Source of the DNA: Nomia melanderi
Taxonomy: Eukaryota; Arthropoda; Insecta; Hymenoptera; Halictidae
Direction of reading: 5' to 3'
Length of the DNA stretch: 64,000 nucleotides
Assembly (NCBI RefSeq): GCF_051020985.1
Contig: NC_135001.1
Coordinates: 16,857,896-16,921,895 of the forward strand
Within the stretch, counting starts at the first letter, position 1; each line of letters opens with the position of its first letter. The notes under the pieces are model-generated. The model searched no databases. It was not told where the DNA came from and worked only from the letters and a program-made list of their open reading frames with translations. This document shows, one piece after another, positions 1 to 12,800 of this stretch. The translations under genes and the position numbers were made by a program.

Positions 1-693
1 CCGCGCTCCCCCCCGCGCCGCCGTTTGTGTTCCTTCTCCGGCCCTCTTCAATAACGTCGTGGTTCTCTTCGAAACCGCCGTCATACAGGACAGAGAAAGG
101 GGCGTAGGGCGAGGGCGGTGTGCACGCGAGGGGCGGGGGGGAGGGGGGGTGAGTATAGAAAAGGCCTCGGAATAATTAGACGAACGGTCCGTTTCCGGCG
201 GCGCGATAACCGCGATAACACGGCTCGTAGACCAATAATTCCTGTGGGCTCACGCGCGACCGACACACACGGCCCTGTACTGTTGCATGCTCGTTCGCCT
301 CTCTGTATCTCGAAAATATAAGGCACGATAACGTGCCAGCCCGATAATAAACGGCTCGAATACGAGGAGGATAGCTTTATCAGGGAGCTCTTTCTTCGGG
401 CGCAACGCGAAATCAGCGCGTCGAAATGGAAAGTTTATCGCGCACCCTCGGCCAACTCCATGCGTTAAGCACGCCAGCCAAGTTTCCAAACTGTCGATCC
501 TGACCAAATAACCGCGATACGAGCTTCCACCTTTCCTTTCTTTTATTACGGTCTTTAGTACACTGATACAAACTAATTTTATTAGCGCGCCCGACTTTCT
601 GATAAGGAGATCAACGGTCACGACGCGGCTACTAACTCCTTTCGTCGTATCGTCGGGTCGAATACGCGGCGAAGGTTCCCAAGTGAATTTTTT
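1..693. other. Gene-less GC-rich island
   Basis: CpG-rich sequence with a C-run/G-run start and several open frames on both strands, the longest about 123 codons on the minus strand. None has a recognisable domain, a signal peptide or convincing splice borders. I see no coding sequence I can support. It may be a promoter island or 5' region of a gene lying to the left, which is inference from base composition only. Confidence 0.4.
129..149 (+). other. G-run cluster (G-quadruplex candidate)
   Basis: Three plus-strand G-runs of four, seven and seven bases are separated by single C and A bases. The long runs can be split to supply four G-tracts, so the quadruplex rule is met. No function is shown by the sequence. 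Confidence 0.5.
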
Positions 694-966
694 TTAACAC
701 TAAACGTACCGCGACCGGTCAAACGACCGGTTATAAAGTTTCATTTTACATTTCGTGTTGTCTTTCGTCTATTTAACCTTCTATCAATTCCTGTATCATC
801 CGATTAATCGGTTTATCAGTTCTTGTCTTTCCCTTTGTTTAAGTTTCTACTGAAATATTTGGTCGTCCAATTTATGACTAATTGTTAGAATTTATTTTAT
901 AGCTAATTGCTTAGCTGGTTAGAGTGGAGATAATTATATATAAAGTGCTAGTACGTTTGGTGTTAA
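694..966. mobile_element. TTAA-flanked MITE, family A copy 1
   Basis: A 273-bp AT-rich unit bounded by TTAA at both ends. The left end reads CACTAAACGTACCG and the right end, reverse-complemented, reads CACCAAACGTACTAG, so the termini are inverted repeats. A short ACCGGT palindrome lies just inside the left end. TTAA target-site duplication is the hallmark of piggyBac-type transposition. No transposase is encoded, so it is non-autonomous. The superfamily assignment is inference from the TTAA flanks. Confidence 0.6.
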
Positions 967-3900
967 TACAGAAGGAAAAGCTATAGTTTTCTCGTGGATT
1001 TGTAATGTTTAAAGTAAAAGAAAATTGTTGAAGTAGAGTAACTTTTGTGGAAGGAAACTGTTTAATTATTATTATTAAAATTTCAATGTCTTATTCACAG
1101 ACAAATTTACTTTCGCAAGTGCGTTCTTCGAATATGTTTAAATATTTCCGAAATATTTGACAATATATAGTGCCTTTCGGGATTGTTACTCCGTCAAACG
1201 AAGAACACAATAAAAGTAATTTTTCAATGACAATCGTTATTCACTCATGGGAACAAATATTTTAGTGGAAAACCAGAGAGATAGCAAAGGTTTGTAAAAA
1301 AATATGCTAGACGCAATAAAAATGCGCAACAGCAATGAAAATGAACTGGAGGTAATCTGTTATATTTTTTGCAGGCAAGATATCAGGCCACGTTTGCGAC
1401 ATATTTCGAAAATATAAGAACCCTAGAATGCAATGGTTAAGAAGTACGCCGCGCCCGTACGTTGAAGATCACGTAGCACGATAATGGCTTCCTTTCCGTC
1501 CCTTATCGTACCGGCGACATTCAAAATCCCGGACCATTACTGCACGGCGAATGGTACCCTTTTCAGGTAAGTAGGTAGGTACGTACATCCCCTTGAAAAT
1601 TTCCCCTTTGCCTCGGCCGCGACAGATTATACTGTCGTCCTTTCTGATTTTCGACTCCGCTCAGAGCTATCTGAAATTCCTTCTATGCCTCGCACTTTTA
1701 CATCCCCCCACCTCTCCTTCTTATTTAACTTTCTTCTTTCTTCCCTTCTCTGTCCCTGATTCCATTTTTTACTCTTCTTTTTCTGTACTCCCGTTACAAG
1801 CATCGTGCTCGTTGATCAGCATAAGAAATTCAGCTAATGATTTCATCTGTTTTTAAAGATCGTGATTATAGAAATAGTTTACATAAAATTCTAGATTCTA
1901 GAGCGAGAGTTATCAGAATGTAATTTATTGATTTTCGTGTCACTTTAACGGACTTTTTCGATAAATCATTACACTGAAAGAATAGCTAACAAAAATTATA
2001 TTTTTGTACTGGGTTAGAACGCTTTCGTTATCACTTGCATGTATAGTATTGAGAAAAACTGTGTGTTTAGTTTCAATTTGTTGTAGTTATCGTGTTTTAA
2101 AACGAGTAAGTTACATTTTGTTACATTTTCAAACTCTCCTGATTTATTTCCATTCGAGGAAAAGAAGTTTCGAGTAATAAACAAGGTTTTATATGTACGT
2201 GATGGTTGTGTTATAAGTGAACAAATAGTTTAGAAATGCTTTGAAAGCTTCGTGATAAGATTTTAGATTGAATGATAGCAGAGGTCTTGATGACAGGTGT
2301 ATTGAGATTGATACAACTAAAGTGTACAACAAAATATTGAACTTAATATCAACTCTAGTTCAAAGAAATCTCAGTTACTATTGAAAATTTCAGAGCACCA
2401 TATTGAAACTCACTTACACCAAATTAGAATGGTTTTAGGATATGATATTTAATTTTCGTACAGTTTAAAAAATAATTAGACAATAAAATTTCTGCGTATG
2501 ATTCGCATTAAAAAATTATATATATAGTTTGAAGCATGTAATGTGAAATATTACATTGATCAACTATTTTTTAATCAGATGTTAATAAGTGAGAAATAAA
2601 TATCTTCTAATAAAGTGGTGTAAAAAATATTGAGGTCAGTTGAGATCGATTTCATTAAATCCCTCTGAAAGGAGTAGTCTACTATGAGCTTCTGCGAACT
2701 AATGAAACCATTAATTCTACCAAGTATTGTCTTAAATTAAAATCGAAGGCAAATGTGTACGAAAAATGGCCAGAATTAGTGAACAGAAATGGGGCGATAT
2801 TTTATCAAGATAACCCGGGACTTAGCTTCTCTTTGCGTACTCGGCAAGAATCGAAGAAACTGAATTGGATTGGTTTCATCCACTTGCAGACTATTACCTA
2901 CAAAATTTACTAACTGATAAAAACTTTAGTTTTATGAAAACTTGCAAAATACACTAATGTATATTTTTCGCAGGAAAGAATGTTACACAATTACTAAACG
3001 ACAGGAAACGGTAGATAAACATGTTTACCATAATGATAATAAATAAAATAAATTTTAAACGTAGAACTCTACTGCTGTAAATTACTTTAATTCATTTCAC
3101 TAGAAATAAATACAAATTTACATCCGACAACATTGAAAATAAATCGGGCACAGAGGGTTAAATATATATTTTTTCACTTTTGGGTGGATCAAACATTATA
3201 TTATTATACAAAACCCAATCTCCTACGTCCCCTCAACTATTGTGTAGAATAAAATTTTCAATAGTCTAATCAAAATTGTACTATATAAACGTATTTTCAA
3301 TTTTTTCCCGTATCTTCCGATGTACTCGTTATTTCTCGATTCCGAACAATTGATATATTCGAAATTTAATGGCACAAGGTGTTCTTCCCGAATAGTTAGT
3401 GCACAGACGTCACAATGAAATTTATGTCTTTCTAATAGAAGCCTAAAAAAAAAAAGTCGATAGTTGATTTGCAGATTAAAATCATAGCATCGACAGGTCT
3501 TTGTCAACGGGCACGTGGACGGTAGAAGTTCATTAATCCGTTGCATCACGGATCGTTTGTCACGGCATTGAAACAAAGAGTGGTGGTGTATCGCGAACGA
3601 CGTCTAATAAACCAACGACGGTTTCTTGTCGCGGGGTAAAGCTCATTCGGCTCAACGTTAACATCCTGTCATCAGTCTTCATTATCGAACAATGGCCTGG
3701 TTCTGCGGTTAACAGCTCATCCGTGCGGGGAACAACGCACCTCACTAGCAAGTATGGTGTGTCTCTTGAAACGGAACTCGTTTGCGGTTAAGAGAACAAT
3801 GGAAGTAGGCGATTAGGTGATATCGGATAACGGCTGGAGAGGTGGCAAATCCATCAGTGATTCAGGCACGCCGCCGGATGATAAGACTGCGCCATTTTCC

Positions 3901-5477
3901 TTCCCCTGATCGCTACGCCTCAATGGCTCTCTTAAAGCAAATCCTGTTTCTTTACACGCTACATTGCCTAAATATAATTAGCAGATTACTGAATCCAACC
4001 GGATTTTATACATTCAATGCATTCAGTGTTTCTTAATAATCGGCGTGACGAAATACTCGATAACGTTTCATGAGTTTTATTATTTTCTTTGAAACAGATA
4101 CAATGAAGACGTTCTTCTGATATTCGTATTTCACTAAAAGTCGATAGAAAAATCAAGGTTGTTTGGATTGGATATTTTTTATTTATAACGACGATAACAA
4201 ATAAAGAAGATGTAATATAAAGAAATGACAGATAAATGTAACTGAACATGAAGACGTAAGCAATTGAATATCGGACTGTTGTCGTTGTTAATAGATTAGT
4301 TCCACATAATATATTTACGAAATATTTTATCGTTCGAAATAATAATGTAAAATACCAAATAACAATTTTTCGTGCATAATAGATGTAAAGTATACTCAGA
4401 CTACACATAAATATATGAACTCTTACTGAAATTTTACTGGTTATAATGAAGATTTTAACTGCCTTGGTAAAATGAAATATTAGGCGTCAAAATTCCAAAC
4501 TGTCTAGTACTTCTATAATAATTTATATTTTAAATATTTTATTACTCAAACAATATCCCCTAAGATGAGGCAGCAAAATAAATTTCTATTTTCATTTTTT
4601 CGCAATTTTATCTTCTACCTACAGAAAGACAAATAATAGAAGAATAAGCAATATTCAAAACTACGCCTGTCTCGAATACTCACCGACATATGTATGCAAA
4701 TATGTTTCAACCTGTTTATTAAAGAGAACATGTGGCACATTCGAGTGCCGTTCACTTCCGTTTATAAGTCACCGTATAATTAGATTAGCGAAATTCACAG
4801 GACAAGCTAAACAGTGAAATTCATAAGATATTCTCAACTGTTTCCGTTAAAACTGAATTAATTTACACAGCGTATAATTCGGCACATTCGAAATTTAATA
4901 CGCCGTTACACAATGAATAGTTTTAACTCAATAACGTAGCCTCCATTAGACGACTAAGATGCTCTATATCAATTTGAGTAATGGTTCTCCCTCGTTCACC
5001 CACACACAGTGATATTTTAACTGGTATCTGTTTTCCTTTCCCAATTCATTACCCACGGTTTCTCTTTCTCCTACATTTGCGGTATTAATTAACAGAAGAG
5101 GGAACGGTGGTTAAGCGTTCAATGAGAACGGAGTAGTGTAAACAATTCGAAGTATTATGTTATCCGTCAGACTGACAGCACGATCCCATTATCTCTCGCA
5201 GCAAGAACAACCCGAACCCTCCGTATTCTTCCCCTCCCCTCTTCGGCAACTAATCTTCTAAAACACACGAACCAACAGTAGTGAACATTACGTTCTCCCG
5301 GGCTATTGACTTATCCAACTTGTAATTCGCAACACGCAAGATGTTGCCCTTATCCACCCTGCGCGAATTCACCTTTACAGTTGATTCTTTTGTTAGTGTG
5401 CCGCAATCACCCCCTAAATTACAGACGCGAGGTGTTGCCCAACCACAAGGGTTATTACACCAGAATTTATTACGAAC
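967..5477. other. Gene-less AT-rich stretch with small GC islands
   Basis: Mostly AT-rich sequence with no supportable coding region. A polypyrimidine tract runs from about 1675 to 1795 and explains the 87-codon open frame there. An 11-A run lies at 3445-3455. A moderately GC-rich patch at 3480-3900 and another near 5160-5450 show open frames on both strands without recognisable products. Confidence 0.5.
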
Positions 5478-5823
5478 GAGTTGAAATGATAAGATGTAAT
5501 ATAAAACATTTTGCACTGGAATTGCTGTAATACATCGTAGAGCGAAAATAGTCCTGAAGTGCTCGGATTTTATTTGGGGACGCTTGACACTAGATTTATG
5601 GAACGAATGAATTTAACTGATACTGAATTTGATAAACATTATCTGATAGTGAGCTGAAATTACAAGGTGTAAGATAAAACATTTTGCACAGGAATTGCTG
5701 TAATACATCGTGGAGTGAAAATAGTTTTGAAATGCTTGGTTTTTATTTGGGGACGTTTGACACTAGATTTATGGAACGAATGAATTTCACTGATATTAAA
5801 TTTGGTAAACATTATTTGGTAAA
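5478..5823. repeat. Tandem duplication, two 173-bp units
   Basis: Two adjacent copies (5478-5650 and 5651-5823) share long stretches, including the block around AAAACATTTTGCAC, an ATTGCTGTAATACATCGT block and CACTAGATTTATGGAACG, at a constant 173-bp offset. Differences are scattered substitutions. The 3' third of each unit is the left end of the TTAA element that continues to 5974. The likely history is insertion of that element followed by tandem duplication of its left end plus about 110 bp of flank. Confidence 0.8.
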
Positions 5824-5974
5824 TGTTTCGGTCGACTTTGATTGATGCAAATACGTAAATATGTATCGTAATCGTCTACTTCTAAACCTCTAATTTCTAA
5901 AATGTAAATGAACGAATATCAATTTTTCTAAGAACGATGGAACAAACAATAAACATCCGTAAATCTAGTGTTAA
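5757..5974. mobile_element. TTAA-type MITE with CACTAGATTTAYGGA termini
   Basis: The left end is TTGA followed by CACTAGATTTATGGA. The right end, reverse-complemented, is TTAA followed by CACTAGATTTACGGA, a 15-bp inverted terminal repeat with one difference. The left TTAA has decayed to TTGA. The right TTAA (5971-5974) is shared with the next element, so two elements abut head to tail. The left end also occurs at 5584-5650 through the tandem duplication. No coding capacity. Confidence 0.6.
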
Positions 5975-6195
5975 CACTAGAACTACCGAGCATTTACTAC
6001 GATTAACACGTGATCCTTATAAACATTGTAACAGTAAATACTTTTTATCTTTTTTTAAATACACGTTACAGTAAGTGAAACTATTTATTTTCAAAATCAT
6101 TTCGGATATATACTGCTATTCAAATATCAATAGTTGCTAAATAGGGAAACTAATAATGATTATTTTGACAAGTACGGTGGCAGTTCTAGTGTTAA
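5971..6195. mobile_element. TTAA-flanked MITE, family A copy 2
   Basis: A 225-bp unit with perfect TTAA at both ends (5971-5974 and 6192-6195). The left terminus is CACTAGAACTACCG and the right terminus, reverse-complemented, is CACTAGAACTGCCACC, so about 12 of the first 13 positions match. The same termini recur at 42413 and 46273. No open frame of note. Non-autonomous piggyBac-like element by the TTAA criterion. Confidence 0.75.
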
Positions 6196-6748
6196 ACCGT
6201 TGTTTCTACGGTTCTTTTATTTTTGTTAGCTTTACTGTGATACGGACATTGTGGGGATTCTTCGAGTTGAAATTTCACTTTCGTTGAAGTTTGTTACGTG
6301 GCGCATCGTGTTATGACAAACCGCGAGCCTCGTTTCGGGACACGCAAAACGATGTTCCGGTAATCCATTTCTCTATAACAGTCTTGCTTGCTGAACTGTA
6401 ATTACCCTCTTGAATTGCGATTTGACGAACACGTTCCGAAGATTATCTAGAATGATTGATGCGTTTCCGCCAGGTTAATTGCTTTATGTTAATTGCAGAC
6501 GATGGTTATCTCTTCAATGAAAAAGTAAGTGCTAATTCAGCTTATATATCATGAACCACTTTTGCATTTATATCCTTCAATGTCTTGTTTCGTTGCAGTA
6601 TCTCTAGCTATAAATCAGGGCGAACATTTTTTTGAATTAAGAACTTGTTCTAAGAATATAAGGTACCTTTAATCAATTCGAGCGTTCCGTTGATATACTA
6701 TTTGTGAACACTTGAAGGGATTTTTCGAGTTTCAATGCGTTTATTTTT

Positions 6749-6818
6749 AAATCTGTGAGTATTGAAAGGACTTTATTTAAAAGTATAGTTTCAAGGTTCT
6801 TTCAATACTCACGGATTT
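6749..6818 (+). ncRNA. Candidate microRNA-precursor-like hairpin
   Basis: The arms 6749-6774 and 6793-6818 pair for 26 bp with an 18-nt loop. There is no mismatch as plus-strand RNA: U54-G813, G69-U798 and U72-G795 (last three digits) form wobbles. On the minus strand these become A-C type mismatches, so the structure favours plus-strand transcription. The size, about 70 nt, fits a microRNA precursor. I do not recognise the arm sequences as a known microRNA family. An alternative is a small foldback element; no TTAA or TA duplication was seen at its edges. Confidence 0.4.
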
Positions 6819-9800
6819 TATGTCTAAGTAGGAAGTCATTAGATAATCATTTAATAATGGCACTTAACGTTGATACTAAACACATTTGATGTATACATTC
6901 GACACCATAGAAGTATAGTATTAAAAACAGTTATACATTAGAAAAATAGAGCGGTATAAATAATACAAATTTTGTAATGTGGAAAACAGTACGTTACAAT
7001 GCATGCAAAATATAATTACCTATTCTATATTGCACTTTTAAAACGTCATTTCATAAATTCTTCATGTCCGTTTCTTCTTTCAAAGTTACTCCAATTTCTT
7101 TTACAGTTTTTGGATTTCGCAAGAATGAATCATCAATATGATATTAACAGTCAACTGAAATATGATATTAACACATTCTAGTTGCCGGTGACCACCGTGG
7201 CAGTCAACGTGTTGAGGATATACCAGCAGAGGCACTCATTCGTAATTTACTCATTCACCAAATTCATTGAGTGATCAAATATTTTTCGACCGCCACGTAT
7301 ATTCCCAGTGTTCCTCCCATATAGCACGAGTTTCCCTTTACACCCTTCGCAGACAACACATAATCGTAACGGGGTTGGAATAATCGTAAGCCGGCGACGC
7401 GGGGAACATACTAAGACGTTGTAAAAGCGGTCTAACCGAGCTATGAATAATATACTGCTGTCTTTCTCACGCCGTTGATAATTATGTTTTACACCATTAT
7501 ACCATGTTCCGTTAAGCCGGCAACATCCGCGCCCTTTGTATCCGTTTCAACGTTATCGTTGCATATTCATCACGAGCAGCCCGAAGTACCCGCGACCGGC
7601 GAACTTCGGGAAACGGGGGCGGGACGGTCGTGAGACGGAATCGCGAAATCAACCGAGCCGAGTCGCTGATACGCCGAATTTGGCTCGCGGAACGGGGCCC
7701 GCTCAAAAGTATCAATTAGATACGAAAGTTCGCGCGCGGGCGATGAATGTACACAATCCCGACGCGGAGAAACCGAGTTACAAGTTATTAACAAAGTCAG
7801 CAAAAGTACTTTCTTCGTGAAATGCCTCGTCAAACACGAGGAACGAGTGCACCCGTTTAAACTTCTCTGCGTTGACTCGGGCCAAGTTCCCCGTTTCTGA
7901 CGTTCGTGTCTGTGGCCACGGAATATTTTAACCATCGACTCCTCCGCTCCACGCTTCGCCTCTCTTTCTCGTCAAGTTCTAGCCGAAAACTTTAATAGGA
8001 ATTCAATTCCGTGCGTTTCAGCAAAAGTGTAGAATATTACGCGAGGCCGGCGCAGAGCGGCGGGGGGGAGGGGATATTAAGCAGCAGAAAATTACTGTTC
8101 CCGTACCCCGTTAAATTCACCCAAGACCGAATGTAGTTTCGGGTTAATCTCTCGGCTCGAATTCTAAGTTTAGGTTAATTACCGATGTATATATGTAACG
8201 GCTGGCGTGTGAAAACAATATATCGGCAGCCGGCCGGCCACGTTCGAATAAACCAAACAGCGCCGCGCGCACGTACACACGCAGACTATCTGGAAAATCA
8301 AGCGAACTTTCAAGTCCCGAGCATTTCCATGTAGGCACACATGATACCAAAGTATAAGGGGGTAGCGCGAGAGTAATTACAGTCCGCGCGCTGTAACTCC
8401 CTATCTACGAGATCGAAATTACCATTGGACGGCGTATCTTGCGCTGCTTCTTTACGAGCCCGGTTACCCTGGCTATACGCTGTTTGCATGTAAACGACGT
8501 CTTTACACGTAGCAAAGGTTAGCCTGACGCTCGCGTCCGTTTCGTTCACGACAAATTACAAGCAGATCCTTTATTCGAGTAAGATATGTAACTCGGCTCG
8601 AGTTCAAACGCCCGGGACTATGTAGCGAGCGGCCCAACAGCCACGGCTGCTACCTCTAAATCACTTAGCCGGCTTTTTTTTTAAGGGAGACCTGTACTCT
8701 CGCATGATATCATTTATTAACCCCGTGCTTTATGATTTACCTCGCTTACCCCGTTGATTACGGCTACCACATTCTTAATTATTTGGTCGGGGAGGAAATA
8801 AATCTCGGGTTGATGTAAGTATGTATTACTTTAAAGGTTAAGCGGTGATAACAGAGAAAGGCTACCTCATTTTAAGCTGAACGAAATGCTCGGGGAAAAT
8901 CAGATGATTTTTGATAGTTGCTGCTTGAAATCTTTATAAGCCTGTTTCGATATTGCGAAGCTAAGGATTAGTTCGTGCATAATCCATTTAACTTTAGAAA
9001 TTTAAGCATGCGATAGTATTATTCTATTCTTGTTCTGCTGCTCTTACGTATTGACTTATACAGTATCTTTAACAGTAAGCTACCAGATGATTGTTAAATA
9101 AATTCGTTTATTCTTACGCTCTTTATAGTAAAATTGTTGTCATATCCAGAATAACGGGTTTCTGCAAATTTTTATAAGAGAATAAAAATAGTGATTACTC
9201 GGTTTCCTATAATGTTGAAAATTCTTTGTCAGATATAGTTATTTGTGTATTGTTATAAGAAAGCGTGATATAGTAGGATGAAAATGTAGGGTGGAAAAAT
9301 ATAAATACGCGAATGATAAAGTCATAGTATCATATTTCCGAATATATTGCACTCTGTACTGTATGTAGTACATCTTCATTGTGTACTGTCCATCATGTAT
9401 CGTGTATCATCCATCCTGAATCCTACACTCATCGTATATCGTGTATTCAGTATCATATATCAGGAACTATTAAATTTGATACCATTGCGCGTTTTTTGGT
9501 CACCTCGTTTGAATACGTCACGTGATCAGTCAATTTTAATTGTAACTAAAACCAGTTGAAAAGGATTCCTTTAGATTGGTGGTATATTCTGAACCGCCAT
9601 TTCCACAAATAACAATGAAAAATGACTAACAAGAGAATTTCGGTAATTCGAAGATATACATTTGTTTGAAATTTTATTCTATAGAGGGTCTCAAATCAAA
9701 TATTGAGTAATTTTTCATTTCACCCAATTTTGAGAAATAAACATTCAACTGATTCATATTAATCAAATGAGATTATACATTGGATACACCAGTCATAATA

Positions 9801-12800
9801 ATTACATATATTATAGGTTTCAAATCTATCTGAATGTAATACTACTACAAAAAGTCTAGAATAATTTGAAAGTGTCAACCGTCAAATGGTTAGCTTACCT
9901 GTAGATATAAATTTAGAACGAAACACAACTGAAATCTCCATTATTCACATTACATAAAAAAACCTATACGTTTTGTGCTAATAATATCCTTAAAATAATC
10001 TACATCCTAAACCTAAGTCCTAAAACTGGAGACACTACTTTCTTATGTTTCCATTTCTTCTTATTTACAAAACTCATAATTCCTCCATCGTACCAAGTTT
10101 CTCGTTCAAGCGCGCACAACGCGAGATTACAAGCATAATAAGGAACCAGAATTATCTTGACCTTTAACAATCGTTCCCATGTACGTATTATAATGTTACT
10201 ATAATATAAATAACGAAAGGGTGGATCTTGAGTAATCGAGAGCTAGGAATAAATGTATGTACTTAATAAAATAAAGCTATAACTATAGTCAAAATATAAA
10301 ATATGGAAACAACACGGACAACACGTAAAAAGTACAACTCAATGCCACGGAGGCCAACACACGACTCTCATCCCGCAACTCTCTTACAGGCGTTCTCTCC
10401 CAAAAATCATTCTCTTCCCCACAAGCATTCTTCTCACTCGCACTCATCACAAACACTCGGATGCACGCCTGGAAAGCTGGCCCTGCAATCTTGGGTCCGC
10501 GACGTTGTGCAGGCCACTTTCCCTCGACCGTTTTACAACCTGTCCTCCACTCACACTCATTCTTACATTCACTCTTCTTAAAAATACCTTAACCTACGCT
10601 AAGAATTCTAGATACCACAGTATCTTGAAACACTCTTCATTTATCGTTCGGCTCGCGCGAGGCATACAAAATTTTTCTTTCTTCAGAAACAGAACGTTGC
10701 TAGGGCTGCGAAGACCGTAGATATACGAGTACATGTAGAAGTTCGAAGAAGATAGACTCAGTTACATGGAGCATGGCGTCATGAGCGTAACGATATACGT
10801 GCTTTGGAGGTTGAGACTGGTTAGAGATTGGCGCCGTATCGCTGATCCGGGCTCGTCTAGGCGTAATGCCACCCCTCGTAGGCCAGTCACGTCCCTTGCT
10901 ACTGCCATTCCCTACACCCCCATCCCCGCAACCCCTTGTGGACCGCGGTAAAGTTATGCTCAACCCAACGGGTCAGTCCAAGTGTTGGTCCTACTCGACG
11001 CAGAAATGCGGTACTATAAAGCCTCTTAGACTCAATCAACTATTTATTCAGATATACCCGCGAGTCCTCGAAAATGGCCACAAACACGAGTAAGAGGGGA
11101 ACGTTAAAGGTTGTTTCGTAGTATGGCCACTGAAAATATCCCTGAGATCTGTGCTTGATTTTTCTAACAATACTCTGAGTTTCTAAAGTATTTTCGTCCA
11201 TCAAGAAAAATGTTACTTTGAATTTTAACAGTAGGTTTACGGACATTTGTTGTGCAGTTTATTCCACTGTTCTAAGAAAATTAGATGTTCGTTAATTCGG
11301 ATCTTAGATATTAGAGGTTTAAAGGATCGCATCAACCAAAATCGACGTAAACGTTTACTAAATAGTGTTTGTGAAAATTAACACGCGTTAACCCGAGGCG
11401 TTCTGTAAACTTAGGGTTAATAAATTTGTTTAAAACTGAAATTTTCAGTTTAATATATCGTCAAAATTTGTAGAATATCGAAGGAGTTTCGAAACTCAAA
11501 AATTAGAAGCAAGATATCGAAGGAATGTAACTAATTTGATTCTTGGATTAGTGAGTATTTGTAAAAGAAACTTGCCATAGAGTTATTTGTAACGTTGTTA
11601 ATTAATTTCAGATTTTACATCATTCATAGATTCAGGTTGTCGTCGTATTCAATTCTATTCACGAAGAGAAACGTCGCTATGAATATTCAATAAAAAATTC
11701 CACTAAATTATACGCAAACTTTAGTTCCAGCGTTCGAAAAGTCTTCAAACAACACTCCTATAAACATATTATCGGCCGAGAATAAGCTCTCGTTATTACA
11801 GGCCATCAATCATGCGGGACGACATTTTAATTTAAAATTCACGGCCGTTTCATTATTCGGTATCCGCGACCGTTTGCTCCGCGGTTCTGAAACAATTTGC
11901 AAAGATTAATTTGGTGTTCAATAATCCGAATCCAACGTGCGACGATTATCAGACCTGGAATTTATAATTCTAGGAAAATTGGAAAGACAATCTGCGTGCT
12001 TAGATCGTGATCGTACATCATTAAAGAAATAAAATTGACAGATATGCGGATTGAAATGAATTTTCCTACGTCGCTTGTTTCATTCAATATGACGAGACTA
12101 CAAATATTATTATTTAATTATTTACACAACAACGTGAAAATAGGTTTCACATAGTTGTATTTTAGATTGTGATGGATATTCATATTGTTTTTAACATATT
12201 AAGAATCATAGTGACGTAGGTAAAAAATTATCGAAAATGAAATGACCGTTTTCCCTTTTGCAAACTTGATCTTTACTTTTCTTTTTAATTCAATTATTGT
12301 GGAAGGTGGTATTTTATAATTTAATCAGATTCTAAATGTTTTATGGTTAGCGAAGTGAATAATTTTGAATTTTCAGTAATAGAAGTAAAACTTTATTTCC
12401 TGGGGGACATGCATCACACGACTTACTTACTTAACTCAAAATGACTGGATTTGGTTTCCTTGTTTCGCATTTAATGATTAAAGATAATTTATTATATGAA
12501 ATCAATAAAAGCTTATAATTCGTACACACATTACACTGTTATAAACTACAATCAAACCCTGGCGGTTAGAGAAAACAGGAAAACTACATAACTTGATTCG
12601 AATATTTCAGCAATAAAATATAACGAATAATATCATTTAAATTTCCAATTTCCGTAATATCACTGTTAATTATTCAGTAAATAACACCAACGATCACACG
12701 AACATTCGTATGTGAGTTCGATATTTCACTTTTCTCGCAATGCATCGAAATAAAACAAAACTCATCTAACCTTTCAATGCTGCTGTATAAATACACTGTG

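Noticed and set aside
250..621. 123-codon minus-strand frame
   Set aside because: No recognisable family or motif and no supporting splice or start context.
8711..8760. TTAACCCCGTGCTTTATGA, resembling a family B terminus
   Set aside because: No matching right end or internal family B blocks follow; probably chance or a very decayed end.
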